Origin: Chitinophaga rhizosphaerae
Lineage (GTDB): Bacteria > Bacteroidota > Bacteroidia > Chitinophagales > Chitinophagaceae
DNA: 64,000 bases
Assembly (NCBI RefSeq): GCF_003958645.1
Contig: NZ_RXLO01000003.1
Coordinates: 744,001-808,000 of the forward strand
Reading direction: 5' to 3'
The notes beneath the pieces are model-generated. The model searched no databases and had not been told where the DNA came from. It saw only the letters and a program-made list of their open reading frames with translations. Of this stretch, positions 9,699 through 18,552 are shown one piece after another; the first letter of the stretch is position 1, and every line of letters starts with the position of its first letter. A program made the position numbers and the translations under genes.

Positions 9699-10931
9699 TT
9701 ACTTGGAGAGTTTGGCTTTCAGGCCTTTGTCCAGCTCTTCGAGGAATTCCTCGGTGTAGAGATAGTGTTTGCCGTGTTCCACTTTGTTGCCGTGGATGCA
9801 GACAGCGAGGTCTTTGGTCATTTTGCCGCTTTCTACGGTTTCGATGCACACGGCTTCGAGGGCGTGGCAGAAATCGATCAGGGCCTGGTTGCCGTCCAGT
9901 TTGCCACGGAACTCCAGGCCGCGGGTCCATGCGAAGATGGAAGCGATGGGGTTGGTGGAAGTGGGTTTGCCGGCCTGGTGATCGCGGTAGTGGCGGGTTA
10001 CGGTGCCGTGGGCGGCTTCCGCTTCCATCGTTTTGCCGTCGGGCGTAACGAGGGTAGAGGTCATGAGGCCGAGGGAACCGAAGCCCTGGGCCACGGTGTC
10101 TGACTGCACGTCGCCGTCGTAGTTCTTACAAGCCCATACGAAGTTGCCGTTCCATTTCAGGGCGGATGCCACCATGTCATCGATCAGGCGGTGCTCGTAG
10201 GTAAGGCCGTTTTTGTCGAACTCGGCTTTGAATTCTTTCTGGTATACGTCTTCGAAGATATCCTTGAAACGGCCGTCGTATTTTTTCAGGATGGTGTTCT
10301 TGGTGCTGAGGTACAGGGGCCATTTCTTCATGAGGGCCTGGTTGAAGCAGGCGCGCGCGAAGCCGTAGATGGATTCGTCGGTATTGTACATCGCCAGGGC
10401 AACGCCGTCGCCTTTGAAGTTGTACACTTCGAATTCCTGTACTTCCCCGTTCTCGCCTTCGAACTTCACGGTCAGTTTGCCTTTGCCTTTGGTCACGAAG
10501 TCGGTAGCGCGGTACTGGTCGCCGAATGCGTGGCGGCCGATGCAGATGGGAGCGGTCCAGTTGGGCACGAGGCGCGGAACGTTGCTCATCACGATCGGTT
10601 CGCGGAACACGGTGCCGTCGAGGATGTTACGGATAGTGCCGTTGGGGGATTTCCACATCTGCTTCAGTCCGAATTCCGTTACACGTTGCTCGTCGGGCGT
10701 AATAGTGGCGCATTTGATGCCCACGTTATATTGTTTGATAGCGTTGGCGGCGTCAATAGTCACCTGGTCGTTGGTAGCATCGCGGTGCTCCATGCCGAGG
10801 TCGTAATATTTAATGTCCAGCTCCAGATACGGTGTGATCAGTTTGTCTTTGATGAACTTCCAGATGATCCGCGTCATTTCGTCGCCATCCAGTTCAACCA
10901 CAGGGTTTGCAACTTTGATTTTTTGTGACAT
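9699..10931 (-). CDS. NADP-dependent isocitrate dehydrogenase, eukaryotic (IDH1/2) subfamily
   Basis: 410-residue dimeric-type IDH that converts isocitrate + NADP+ to 2-oxoglutarate, CO2 and NADPH in the TCA cycle. Visible: substrate-loop region '[25 protein letters not shown]', metal/substrate segment '[31 protein letters not shown]', and 'HGTVTRHYR', where the Arg-His pair corresponds to the NADP 2'-phosphate contacts R314/H315 of human IDH1. I chose the start at 10931 ([19 protein letters not shown]); an in-frame ATG at 10976 would add 15 residues unlike the family. It lies downstream of a second, unrelated-subfamily IDH on the same strand. Confidence 0.95.
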   Translation of the reverse strand: MSQKIKVANPVVELDGDEMTRIIWKFIKDKLITPYLELDIKYYDLGMEHRDATNDQVTIDAANAIKQYNVGIKCATITPDEQRVTEFGLKQMWKSPNGTIRNILDGTVFREPIVMSNVPRLVPNWTAPICIGRHAFGDQYRATDFVTKGKGKLTVKFEGENGEVQEFEVYNFKGDGVALAMYNTDESIYGFARACFNQALMKKWPLYLSTKNTILKKYDGRFKDIFEDVYQKEFKAEFDKNGLTYEHRLIDDMVASALKWNGNFVWACKNYDGDVQSDTVAQGFGSLGLMTSTLVTPDGKTMEAEAAHGTVTRHYRDHQAGKPTSTNPIASIFAWTRGLEFRGKLDGNQALIDFCHALEAVCIETVESGKMTKDLAVCIHGNKVEHGKHYLYTEEFLEELDKGLKAKLSK

Positions 10932-10981
10932 CGATGTAATGTTTTGTGTTCTTCTTATAAAATCTTTATGAGACACGAAAT

Positions 10982-11070
10982 CCCGCTACGGATTACGTTT
11001 TTCTATCAAATGATATTATTTGAATGTCGAAAGATAGTATTATCCTTCAAAAAAACGTAATCGTGGCGGG
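10982..11070. repeat. Nested inverted repeat between the two isocitrate dehydrogenase genes
   Basis: The left arm at 10982-11002 (CCCGCTACGGATTACGTTTTT) and right arm at 11051-11070 are near-perfect inverted copies (one deletion and one mismatch over about 20 bp). The 48-bp centre contains further pairs, including TCAAAT/ATTTGA and CTATC/GATAG. It fills most of the 160-bp gap between the icd stop and idh start. It could be the icd terminator, an idh leader structure, or a small palindromic element (MITE/REP-like). Confidence 0.75.
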
Positions 11071-11091
11071 AAAATCGCTGTTAAGGCTATC

Positions 11092-12357
11092 TTAAAGCTG
11101 CTTGATGATCTCGTCTGCGAACTCGCTGGTCTTCACGAGCGTGGCGTCGTCCATCAGTTTGTAGAAGTCGATGGTAACGCGTTTGCGCATGATGGCGGTG
11201 CTGAGGCCGTGGGTGATGATATCTGCGGCTTCCTTCCATCCCAGGTATTCCAGCATCATAACGCCGGAGAGGATCACGGAGGAAGGGTTCATGGTATCTG
11301 TGTCGGCGAAGCGGGGCGCGGTGCCGTGGGTGGCTTCGAACACGGCGTGGCCGGTAGCGTAGTTGATGTTGCCGCCGGGCGCGATGCCGATACCGCCTAC
11401 TGCTGCTGCCAGCGCGTCGGAGATATAGTCGCCGTTGAGGTTGAGCGTGGCGATCACGGAGTAGTCCTGCGGTGCGAGGAGGATCTGCTGGAGGAAGTTG
11501 TCGGCGATCACATCGTTCACGATGATCTTGTTATGCGCCCTGGCCACCGCGATTTCCTTGTTGGCCGCATCTTCGCCCTGTTCCTTCTTCGTTTTTTCCC
11601 ATTGCTCCCAGGTGTACACGTATTCGCCGAATTCGCGGGCCGCCAGTTCGTAGCCCCAGTTCTTGAAGCCACCTTCGGTGAACTTCATGATGTTGCCTTT
11701 ATGAACGATGGAAACGGTGGGTTTTTTATGTTCGATGGCATACCTGATGGCTGCACGTACCAGTCTTTCCGTACCTTCCTTGGACACCGGTTTGATACCC
11801 AGTGAAGACGTTTCCGGGAAGCGGATCTTGTTCACGCCCAGCTCTTCGGTGAGGAATTTGAGGAGCTTGTTGGCGCCTTCGGTGCCATACATGTATTCGA
11901 TGCCGGCGTAGATGTCTTCCGTATTTTCCCGGAAAATTACCATATCCACCTTTTCGGGGTGCTTCACGGGGCTGGGCACCTTGTTGAACCAACGCACGGG
12001 GCGCACGCAGGCGTAAAGGTCCAGCTCCTGGCGCATGGCCACGTTCAGGGAACGGATACCGCCGCCCACGGGGGTCGTCAGCGGGCCCTTGATAGATACC
12101 AGGTATTCCTTCAGTGCGTCCAAAGTCGTTTTGGGCAGCCATTCGCCCGTTGCCTGGAAGGCTTTTTCGCCCGCCAGCACTTCTTTCCACTCGATTTTCC
12201 GTTCACCGCCGTAAGCTTTCTCCACGGCCGCGTCGAACACCCTTACGCTCGCACGCCAGATATCCGGCCCGATGCCGTCTCCGATAATAAATGGAATAAT
12301 AGGATGGGCAGGAACCTTGATCTGCCCGTTGATCATCTGAATTTTTTCTGCCGGCAT
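11092..12357 (-). CDS. icd: Isocitrate dehydrogenase, bacterial Icd subfamily
   Basis: 421 residues, E. coli Icd-like. Substrate motif '[20 protein letters not shown]' is intact, as are the Lys/Asp catalytic segments ('[15 protein letters not shown]', '[25 protein letters not shown]'). The coenzyme pocket is unusual: positions equivalent to E. coli Lys344, Tyr345, Val351, Tyr391 and Arg395 are Arg349, Phe350, Met356, Ile396 and Lys400, neither the NADP nor the classic NAD set. Basic residues at 349 and 400 favour NADP, but NAD use cannot be excluded. The Ser phosphorylated by AceK in E. coli is conserved in context; no aceK is here. It lies upstream of the second IDH gene and has its own promoter. 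Confidence 0.94.
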   Translation of the reverse strand: MPAEKIQMINGQIKVPAHPIIPFIIGDGIGPDIWRASVRVFDAAVEKAYGGERKIEWKEVLAGEKAFQATGEWLPKTTLDALKEYLVSIKGPLTTPVGGGIRSLNVAMRQELDLYACVRPVRWFNKVPSPVKHPEKVDMVIFRENTEDIYAGIEYMYGTEGANKLLKFLTEELGVNKIRFPETSSLGIKPVSKEGTERLVRAAIRYAIEHKKPTVSIVHKGNIMKFTEGGFKNWGYELAAREFGEYVYTWEQWEKTKKEQGEDAANKEIAVARAHNKIIVNDVIADNFLQQILLAPQDYSVIATLNLNGDYISDALAAAVGGIGIAPGGNINYATGHAVFEATHGTAPRFADTDTMNPSSVILSGVMMLEYLGWKEAADIITHGLSTAIMRKRVTIDFYKLMDDATLVKTSEFADEIIKQL

Positions 12358-12380
12358 ATTGCTTGTTCTTTATTGCACCG

Positions 12381-12388
12381 CAAAGGTA
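12381..12388 (-). promoter_or_regulatory. icd promoter, -7 element TACCTTTG
   Basis: Perfect TAnnTTTG on the minus strand, 24 bp before the icd start codon, giving a short leader. No good TTTG is seen at the -33 position. Confidence 0.5.
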
Positions 12389-12475
12389 ACACATTTACAA
12401 CGGTCCCCACCCCCCGATTTGTGAGAATTAACTTAAATTCGGGATAGAATTGTCTGACCCGTAAATCCGGACCCC

Positions 12476-13138
12476 ATGGAGCAACATATTGTCACAATAT
12501 TGGATATAAGCCCCGTTACGCACGACGTCAAACGCTTCAAAATCCGTAAACCCAAGGGGTACACGTTCATACCCGGGCAGGCGACGGACGTGGCCGTCAA
12601 CAAACCCGGCTGGAACGACCAGTTGCGGCCTTTCACCTTCACGGCGCTCAACGACTGGGACCATCTCGAGTTTACCATCAAGATCTACGACGACCACGAC
12701 GGCGTTACCCACCAGTTGGGGCAGCTTCGGGCGGGCGATGAACTGGTCATCCACGAGCCCTGGGGCGCCATCCAGTACCAGGGAGAAGGCGTGTTCATCG
12801 CCGGAGGCGCCGGTGTGACCCCGTTTATCGCCATTTTCCGGCAGTTGCGGGAAGATGGGAGAATTGGAGGTAACAAGTTGATATTCAGTAATAAAACGCA
12901 GGGAGACATTATTCTTGAGCCCGAATTCCGCGCCATGCTGGGCCCCAATTTCATCAATACCCTTACCGACGAGGCCCGGCCGGGGTACGATCATCATTAT
13001 ATTGACGAAGTTTACCTGCGCGATAAGGTCAAGAACTTCAAACAGCATTTCTATATCTGCGGCCCGGATCCCATGGTGGCCGCTTTGCAGCCCATCATCC
13101 GAAAATTGGGCGGCGAATCCGTCATCGTCGAGCTTTGA
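12476..13138 (+). CDS. FAD-dependent ferredoxin/flavodoxin reductase-like oxidoreductase
   Basis: 220 residues, single ferredoxin-NADP+ reductase fold without an iron-sulfur domain. The FAD-binding barrel (about 1-95) carries 'RPFTFTA', the equivalent of the RxYS/T flavin motif. The NAD(P)-binding half (about 100-220) carries 'GGAGVTPFIAIFRQL' and the C-terminal 'YICGPDPMV' motif. It would pass electrons between NAD(P)H and a small carrier such as ferredoxin or flavodoxin; the partner is unknown. It is transcribed divergently from icd (118 bp apart). Confidence 0.88.
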   Translation: MEQHIVTILDISPVTHDVKRFKIRKPKGYTFIPGQATDVAVNKPGWNDQLRPFTFTALNDWDHLEFTIKIYDDHDGVTHQLGQLRAGDELVIHEPWGAIQYQGEGVFIAGGAGVTPFIAIFRQLREDGRIGGNKLIFSNKTQGDIILEPEFRAMLGPNFINTLTDEARPGYDHHYIDEVYLRDKVKNFKQHFYICGPDPMVAALQPIIRKLGGESVIVEL

Positions 13139-13281
13139 CCGGTTTCACCGACGATTTCCCCCTTTTTACCGGTAAATCCACCCTCGCCCGCCTGATAGCG
13201 GTTGCCCGGCGTATATACGCTCCGTATGTTTGCATCATCAATCAAACAATCCTAACCTACAAAACGCAAACACTACAATTT

Positions 13282-14001
13282 ATGAGCAGGTATAATCGTC
13301 AACATGATAGCGGCAGCAACGGAGGACTCTGGGCCGGTCTCATCATCCTCTGTATCGGTATCTTCATCCTGTTGAGAAGAATGGGCGTTTTCTTCCCCGA
13401 CTGGCTGTTTTCCTGGCCGATGATCCTTATCGCCATTGGTTTCGTGATGGGGGTGAAAGGGAAATTCCAGGGAGTGGCCTGGTTCATCGTCACCTTTATC
13501 GGATGCGTATTCCTGGTGGGCGACATTGTACCGTACAACTGGAACCTGCGGCAGTTCCTCTGGCCCGCGATCCTAATCGTTATCGGTATATATATCATAG
13601 GCCGGGCAACGAGTAAAAGGCAACAGTACGAACAGATCTTTACGGCAGACGAAAGCGCCAGCCAGGACGATTTCCTGCAGGCCACCACGGTTTTCAGCGG
13701 CACCAATAAAGTTGTGCTCTCCAAAAATTTCCTGGGTGGCAACGTGACCACCATGTTCGGCGGCACGGAACTGAACTTTTCACAGGCAGACATTAATGGA
13801 GAAGTGATCCTGGAGATTACGAACCTCTTCGCCGGTACGGAGATCATCGTGCCCTCGAACTGGAACGTGAAAGTAGACATCAACACGGTATTCGGCGGGA
13901 TCGAAGACAAACGCCTCGTTCCTCCGGCCATCCCGACCAACAAGACGCTTATTCTCAAGGGGTCCTGCACTTTCGGCGGGGTAGACCTGAAAAGCTATTG
14001 A
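13282..14001 (+). CDS. LiaF-like membrane protein (DUF5668-type helices + LiaF C-terminal domain)
   Basis: 239 residues. Start set at 13282 (MSRYNRQHDSG); the reading frame extends upstream but that part resembles no protein. Four hydrophobic helices (about 14-105) include 'WAGLIILCIGIFILLRRMG' and 'WPAILIVIGIYIIG'. A soluble beta-helix-like domain follows (about 130-239) with repeats of the form 'F.G....VP..W.V......FGG', typical of LiaF cell-wall-stress proteins. LiaF proteins restrain an envelope-stress kinase in Firmicutes. Here a LytS kinase and LytTR regulator follow after one small gene, so a sensor role for that pair is plausible. Confidence 0.85.
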   Translation: MSRYNRQHDSGSNGGLWAGLIILCIGIFILLRRMGVFFPDWLFSWPMILIAIGFVMGVKGKFQGVAWFIVTFIGCVFLVGDIVPYNWNLRQFLWPAILIVIGIYIIGRATSKRQQYEQIFTADESASQDDFLQATTVFSGTNKVVLSKNFLGGNVTTMFGGTELNFSQADINGEVILEITNLFAGTEIIVPSNWNVKVDINTVFGGIEDKRLVPPAIPTNKTLILKGSCTFGGVDLKSY

Positions 14002-14085
14002 TCCTTTCCCTTCCGCCATTCTTTCATCCACCTGTACGTTTCCCCCATTCCATCCATCCTTTATATCACCGAAAACCTTTAAAAC

Positions 14086-14439
14086 ATGTATTGGTACGTA
14101 GCCAAGATCGTTTACCAGATCATTTGCGGAACAGGCGACCACCTCCCGCAATTCGACGAGCAGTTGCGCCTCATCAGCGCAACCAGCAAGGCAGAAGCCT
14201 GGAAAAAGGCGGTGCAGATCGGGGAGCAGGAACAGTATGCTTTCCGGAACCAGCGCGAAGAACTGGTGGAATGGCGATACATCAACGTTCCCGAACTGCA
14301 TACGCTCGACGAGCTGAAAGACGGTATGGAGATCTATTCCCGCGTGGAAGAGCCCGATAACGCCAACAGCTATGTGGCCCTCCTGCAGATGAAAGCGGCG
14401 CAGCTGCAAACGCAGAAGATGTTCGAACTGAATGTTTAA
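14086..14439 (+). CDS. DUF4288 family protein
   Basis: 117 residues, soluble, with no signal peptide or membrane helix. 'MYWYVAKIVYQI', 'FDEQLRLISATSKAEAWKKAVQIGEQE' and 'WRYINVPELHTLDELKDGMEIYSRV' match my memory of DUF4288, a small alpha/beta domain of unknown function. It lies between the LiaF-like gene (85 bp upstream) and the LytS kinase (17 bp downstream), so it probably belongs to the same envelope-signalling operon. Confidence 0.75.
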   Translation: MYWYVAKIVYQIICGTGDHLPQFDEQLRLISATSKAEAWKKAVQIGEQEQYAFRNQREELVEWRYINVPELHTLDELKDGMEIYSRVEEPDNANSYVALLQMKAAQLQTQKMFELNV

Positions 14440-14456
14440 TCCGGAAAACGACTCCC

Positions 14457-15524
14457 TTGGCAACACATCTGTTGAAAGAAAAGCCCTTCCGTTGGACGTT
14501 CCTCATCGCCTGCTGCGTGTTCTCGGCCGTGCATGGTTTCATCCTGCATTACTGGCTCGGGGTAGACGGGCCGAACGCCTGGATGGACGCCAATATCCAC
14601 AACATTCTCCTGTTCATCGCGGTGGCCGCCATCACCCAGATGCAGGCTTATTACAGACCGGTGAGGATGCGCTATGTGTACGTAGCCGTCCTCACCACCG
14701 TCATCAGCGCACTCTGGCTTTTGCTCACCCTGGTGATCCTCCGGGCGGTATTCCCGAAAGACGCGGTGTACCTGCAATGGCTGTCAGACACCGCGCCCGT
14801 GCGCTTCGCGCTGGGATGGCTCATGCTCATGGGCACGGGGTTCCTCAGTTTCATCATGTACGAAATGGAAGACCAGCGGCAGGCCCTGGCACGGAAAGAC
14901 GCGGCGGAGAAGATGGCCCGCGAAGCCGAGCTCTACAAGCTCCGCCAGCAGTTGCAGCCGCACTTCCTGTTCAACAGCCTCAATTCCATCAACGCCCTCG
15001 TTTCCATCCGCCCGGAAGAAGCGCGGCAGATGATCCAGCAGCTGAGCGATTTTTTGCGCGGTACGCTTAAACGCGAAGATCAAAGCTGGATCCCCCTGCG
15101 CGAGGAACTCCAGTACCTCCAATTATACCTCGACATCGAGAAAGTGCGCTTCCGCCACCGGCTCACGACCGAACTGGTGACAGACCCCGGGGCAGGGGAG
15201 TTCAGCATCCCGCCCATGCTCCTGCAGCCCGCCGTGGAAAACGCCATCAAATTCGGATTGTACGACACCACCGATGCTATCAGCATCCGCATCCACGCCT
15301 GGACGGAGCGCGATGTGCTCTTCGTGTCCGTCACCAACCCGTTCGATACAGATATGCCCGCCACCTCGCGCAAAGGCACCGGCTTCGGCCTCAATTCCAT
15401 CAGCCGCAGGCTATACCTGCTCTTTGCCCGGCAAGACCTGCTGGAAACCAAGACGGAAGGCAATATCTTTACCACACTCATTAAAGTACCTCAGCAGCAT
15501 GATAAAGACCATTTTGATAGATGA
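14457..15524 (+). CDS. LytS-type sensor histidine kinase
   Basis: 355 residues. Four membrane helices occupy about 10-140, then a coiled linker and a His_kinase domain with the LytS signature 'RQQLQPHFLFNSLNSINALV' split over about 162-182 (phospho-acceptor His in HFLFN). A HATPase_c domain shows 'LLQPAVENAIKFG' (N box) and 'GTGFGLNSISRRL' (G box). The start is TTG at 14457; no in-frame ATG occurs before the first membrane helix. The 3' end overlaps the response-regulator gene by 26 bp, so the two are translationally linked. Confidence 0.92.
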   Translation: MATHLLKEKPFRWTFLIACCVFSAVHGFILHYWLGVDGPNAWMDANIHNILLFIAVAAITQMQAYYRPVRMRYVYVAVLTTVISALWLLLTLVILRAVFPKDAVYLQWLSDTAPVRFALGWLMLMGTGFLSFIMYEMEDQRQALARKDAAEKMAREAELYKLRQQLQPHFLFNSLNSINALVSIRPEEARQMIQQLSDFLRGTLKREDQSWIPLREELQYLQLYLDIEKVRFRHRLTTELVTDPGAGEFSIPPMLLQPAVENAIKFGLYDTTDAISIRIHAWTERDVLFVSVTNPFDTDMPATSRKGTGFGLNSISRRLYLLFARQDLLETKTEGNIFTTLIKVPQQHDKDHFDR

Positions 15525-16230
15525 CGAGCCCCTCGCCCGCGAACTGGTCAGGGAATACCTGCGCGATTTTCCGCAGGTGGAAGTAGTGGCCGAATGCAAC
15601 GACGGCTTTGAAGGGCTCAAGGCCATCCAGCAACATCAGCCCGACCTCCTTTTCCTCGACATACAAATGCCCAAGATCAACGGCTTCGAAATGCTGGAAC
15701 TGGTAGACAAGCTGCCGCAGGTTATCTTCACCACCGCCTTCGAAGAATACGCCCTCCGCGCTTTCGAGGTGAGCGCGGTGGATTATCTGCTGAAACCGTT
15801 TTCCAAAGACCGCTTCGCCAAAGCCTTGCAGAAAATGCTGGAACGGAGCAGCGGCATCAATCCCGACCTGCTCGACAATGCCGCCCGCGAAATGCCCATG
15901 CAGCAAAACCGCGTGGTGGTGAAGATCAACGGGAAGATCAAGATCATCCCCGTCCTGGATATTCATTATCTCGAAGGGGCAGACGATTATGTGAAGATCA
16001 TCACGGCGGAAGGGGCTTTCCTCAAGAATAAAACCATGACCTTTTTCGAAAAAATGCTCGATCCGCAGCAATTCATCCGCGTGCACCGTTCGTATATCCT
16101 GAACGTTACGCAGATCACGCGCATCGATCCCTATGAAAAGGAAAGCTATCTCGCCATTTTGCGGGACGGCAGTAAAGTGATGGTTAGCAAAACAGGTTAT
16201 CCGAAACTAAAGGAAGTATTGGGTTTATAG
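15499..16230 (+). CDS. LytTR-family response regulator
   Basis: 243 residues. Receiver domain at 1-120 with acidic pocket D8-D9, phospho-acceptor Asp54 ('LFLDIQMP') and Lys in 'LLKPFS'. A LytTR DNA-binding domain covers about 140-243 ('IHYLEGADDYVKI', 'FIRVHRSYILNVTQI'). It overlaps the kinase gene by 26 bp, giving a cognate pair. The ATG at 15499 is chosen because the receiver domain begins exactly there; the frame upstream is a shadow of the kinase. Confidence 0.95.
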   Translation: MIKTILIDDEPLARELVREYLRDFPQVEVVAECNDGFEGLKAIQQHQPDLLFLDIQMPKINGFEMLELVDKLPQVIFTTAFEEYALRAFEVSAVDYLLKPFSKDRFAKALQKMLERSSGINPDLLDNAAREMPMQQNRVVVKINGKIKIIPVLDIHYLEGADDYVKIITAEGAFLKNKTMTFFEKMLDPQQFIRVHRSYILNVTQITRIDPYEKESYLAILRDGSKVMVSKTGYPKLKEVLGL

Positions 16231-16234
16231 CGTT

Positions 16235-16645
16235 TCAACTTTTCATATTCGAATTGCCGAGAGACTGGAACAGCCGTTCCAGTTTTTCTTTTTTCAGGAT
16301 CTTCTGGCCGGTTTTCCCTTTGGCGACAAGCCTCCCGTTGCAATGCGCTTCGAAGCCGCAGATGATTTCGTTTCCTGCGATGCTTTCCGCGACGGCAGTG
16401 AATTCCACGGTGGAACCTTCTGTGGCGGGACTGATATGTTCAACGGAAATCATGGTGCCGATGCCTTCTTCTTCGGGGGATTTGACGTCGAGCACGAAGA
16501 GGCGGCAACACCATTCCGCATCGCGCGCGAGGGCGAACGTGGCGTAAACGGGGTGAACGGAGCCGCTGTCGAACGCGGCGCAATCTTCCGGGCGGACATG
16601 GCGGCTGAAACGGCGTTCATCGCCGGGCTGAATGGGGATGGCCAT
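16235..16645 (-). CDS. Hotdog-fold thioesterase family protein (FlK-like)
   Basis: 136 residues. 'FDSGSVHPVYATFALARDAEWCCRLFVLDV' and 'EGIGTMISVEHISPATEGSTVEFTA' are typical of the small thioesterase family related to fluoroacetyl-CoA thioesterase. The C-terminus 'KGKTGQKILKKEKLERLF' is a regular feature of the group. I start it at the ATG at 16645; the longer frame upstream is an antisense shadow of the Nramp gene. It begins 17 bp after the Nramp stop codon, so it is likely the third gene of the mntR-mntH unit. Substrate unknown; its gene is convergent with the LytTR gene (4 bp apart). Confidence 0.82.
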   Translation of the reverse strand: MAIPIQPGDERRFSRHVRPEDCAAFDSGSVHPVYATFALARDAEWCCRLFVLDVKSPEEEGIGTMISVEHISPATEGSTVEFTAVAESIAGNEIICGFEAHCNGRLVAKGKTGQKILKKEKLERLFQSLGNSNMKS

Positions 16646-16662
16646 TCCTGAAAGTACGAAAA

Positions 16663-18543
16663 TTATTGCACGACCAGTACGGGGATGTGGACCTTGTGGC
16701 GGACGTAATTCACGGTTTCGCCGTAGAGCCAGTCTTTCAACCCCGAGTGGCCGTGGCCGCCGAGGATGAGCAGGTCTGCATTTTCCGCTTTCACGATCCG
16801 CGCGATTTCCTTGGCGCGGTGGCGGTAGCCCAGCAGGCCGGTGGCTTTGACGCCGCGTTGGGCGAGGAGGCGGATGTAGGTGTCTAGCTGTTCCTGGTCT
16901 TTTTGCGTTTCGAAATCGTGCGCGTCTTTCCCGAAATAACGGGCAGACGCACTTTCTACGATATGGATGAGCACGTAATGTGTGTTGGGGTTCCCTTGCG
17001 CGAGAGCGTTGGCGATCACGCGCTCGTCTTGCTGCGAAAAGTCGAGCGCCATGGCGATACGGCCGTAGATGGGCTTTTCGAGATCGCCGAGGGAAACGTT
17101 GGCCGGGTGCATCTGTGCCGAGCGCATTTTCCGGTAACGGCTCAGCCAGGGATAGATCACGGTGATGACCAGCAAGGCGATGAAACCGAGGATCACCGCG
17201 AGGATGAGCCCGTCTACCCACCAGGGGTTATCGGCCGTGAGGATTGCTTCCGCTTCGTTGTAAACCATCCGGATATTAAGATAGACCAAAACGCTGGAAA
17301 TGAGCCAGGCCGCAGCTTTCACATATGGTTTGATCGCAAAGTTGCCCATGGTCTGTTTATCGCTCACGAAATGGATAAGCGGGATGATGGCGAAGCCGAG
17401 TTGCAGGCTGAGCAACACCTGGCTGAAGACGAGCAGTTCCCCGATCTTTTCTTCGCCCGCTACCAGGATCACGATCAATGCAGGAATAATGGCCACCATC
17501 CGCGTGATCAGCCGGCGCAGCCAGGGATTGATGCGCAGCCGCAAATATCCTTCCATGACGATCTGCCCGGCGAGGGTTCCCGTTACGGTAGAGCTTTGCC
17601 CCGCGGCGATGAGCGCCACGGCAAAGAGGATAGGCGCGAGCTTGCTGCCCAGCAAGGGCTCCAGCATCCGGTGGGCCTCGTGGAGGTCCGCGATGCCGGT
17701 ATGGCCGGCTTTATAGAACACGGCTGCGGCGAGGATGAGGATGGCGGCGTTCACGAAAAACGCGAGGTTCAGCGCAATGGCCGTATCCGCGAAATTGATG
17801 CGCAATGCCCTGCGGATGCCGCTGTCCGTTTTGCTGATCTTGCGCGTTTGAACAAGTGCGGAATGCAAATACAGGTTGTGGGGCATCACCGTGGCGCCGA
17901 TGATCCCGATAGCGATGTACAGCGCCGTTTCATCCGGCAGCGCCGGCACGAAGCCCTTCACCACTTCGCCCATGGGTGGCTCGGCGATGAGCAGCTGCAC
18001 GAGGAACGACGTTCCCACAATAGCCACCAGCGCAATGATGAACGCTTCCATCTTCCGGATGCCGTACCGCTGGAGGATGAGCAGCAGGAACGTATCGAGC
18101 ACGGTAAGGCTCACGCCCCACATGAGCGGAAGCCCCGTCAGCAGCTGGATCCCGATCGCCATGCCCAGCACTTCCGCGAGGTCGGTGGCGGCAATGGCGA
18201 TTTCGGCGAGGATATATAAAATGAAGTTGACCGGCGCGGGATAGGTTTCCCGGTTGGCCTGCGCGAGGTCGCGCCCGCGAACGATGCCCAGCCGCGCGCT
18301 GAGGCTTTGCAGCAACAGGGCCATGATATTGCTCATCAGCAGCACCCAAAGCAAGGTATAGCCGTAGCGGCTGCCGCCTGCGAGGTCGGTGGCCCAGTTC
18401 CCCGGGTCCATATACCCCACGGAAACAAGGTAGGCCGGGCCGAAAAAGGCCAGTATCCTTCGCCATTTGGAACGTTGGGGCTGTGTAGTGTCTATACTCT
18501 GGTGAACTTCGCTGAGTGAGGCGCTGGATTCCTGCGTACGCAT
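16663..18543 (-). CDS. mntH: Nramp-family Mn2+/Fe2+ transporter fused to a universal stress protein domain
   Basis: 626 residues, about 200 longer than plain MntH. Residues 30-460 hold the Nramp core of about 11 helices with the metal-site motifs 'DPGNW' (46-50) and 'MPHNLYLHSALVQTR'. A UspA-like domain occupies about 485-626, with the nucleotide-binding glycine loop 'GGHGHSGLKDWLYGETV' and final strand 'VHIPVLVV'. It should import Mn2+ (or Fe2+) with protons across the inner membrane, the Usp part sensing ATP or acting as a regulator. It begins 9 bp after the DtxR/MntR gene, which probably controls it. Confidence 0.93.
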   Translation of the reverse strand: MRTQESSASLSEVHQSIDTTQPQRSKWRRILAFFGPAYLVSVGYMDPGNWATDLAGGSRYGYTLLWVLLMSNIMALLLQSLSARLGIVRGRDLAQANRETYPAPVNFILYILAEIAIAATDLAEVLGMAIGIQLLTGLPLMWGVSLTVLDTFLLLILQRYGIRKMEAFIIALVAIVGTSFLVQLLIAEPPMGEVVKGFVPALPDETALYIAIGIIGATVMPHNLYLHSALVQTRKISKTDSGIRRALRINFADTAIALNLAFFVNAAILILAAAVFYKAGHTGIADLHEAHRMLEPLLGSKLAPILFAVALIAAGQSSTVTGTLAGQIVMEGYLRLRINPWLRRLITRMVAIIPALIVILVAGEEKIGELLVFSQVLLSLQLGFAIIPLIHFVSDKQTMGNFAIKPYVKAAAWLISSVLVYLNIRMVYNEAEAILTADNPWWVDGLILAVILGFIALLVITVIYPWLSRYRKMRSAQMHPANVSLGDLEKPIYGRIAMALDFSQQDERVIANALAQGNPNTHYVLIHIVESASARYFGKDAHDFETQKDQEQLDTYIRLLAQRGVKATGLLGYRHRAKEIARIVKAENADLLILGGHGHSGLKDWLYGETVNYVRHKVHIPVLVVQ

Positions 18544-18552
18544 GCTGCCGGT

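Noticed and set aside
13135..13281. Extended N-terminus for the LiaF-like protein
   Set aside because: The extra 49 residues follow directly on the flavin reductase stop codon and have no membrane or family character; the ATG at 13282 fits the family start.
14432..15070. Open frame with an ATG start overlapping the LytS kinase
   Set aside because: Arg/Pro/His-rich shadow in the wrong frame; the kinase motifs are all in the frame starting at 14457.
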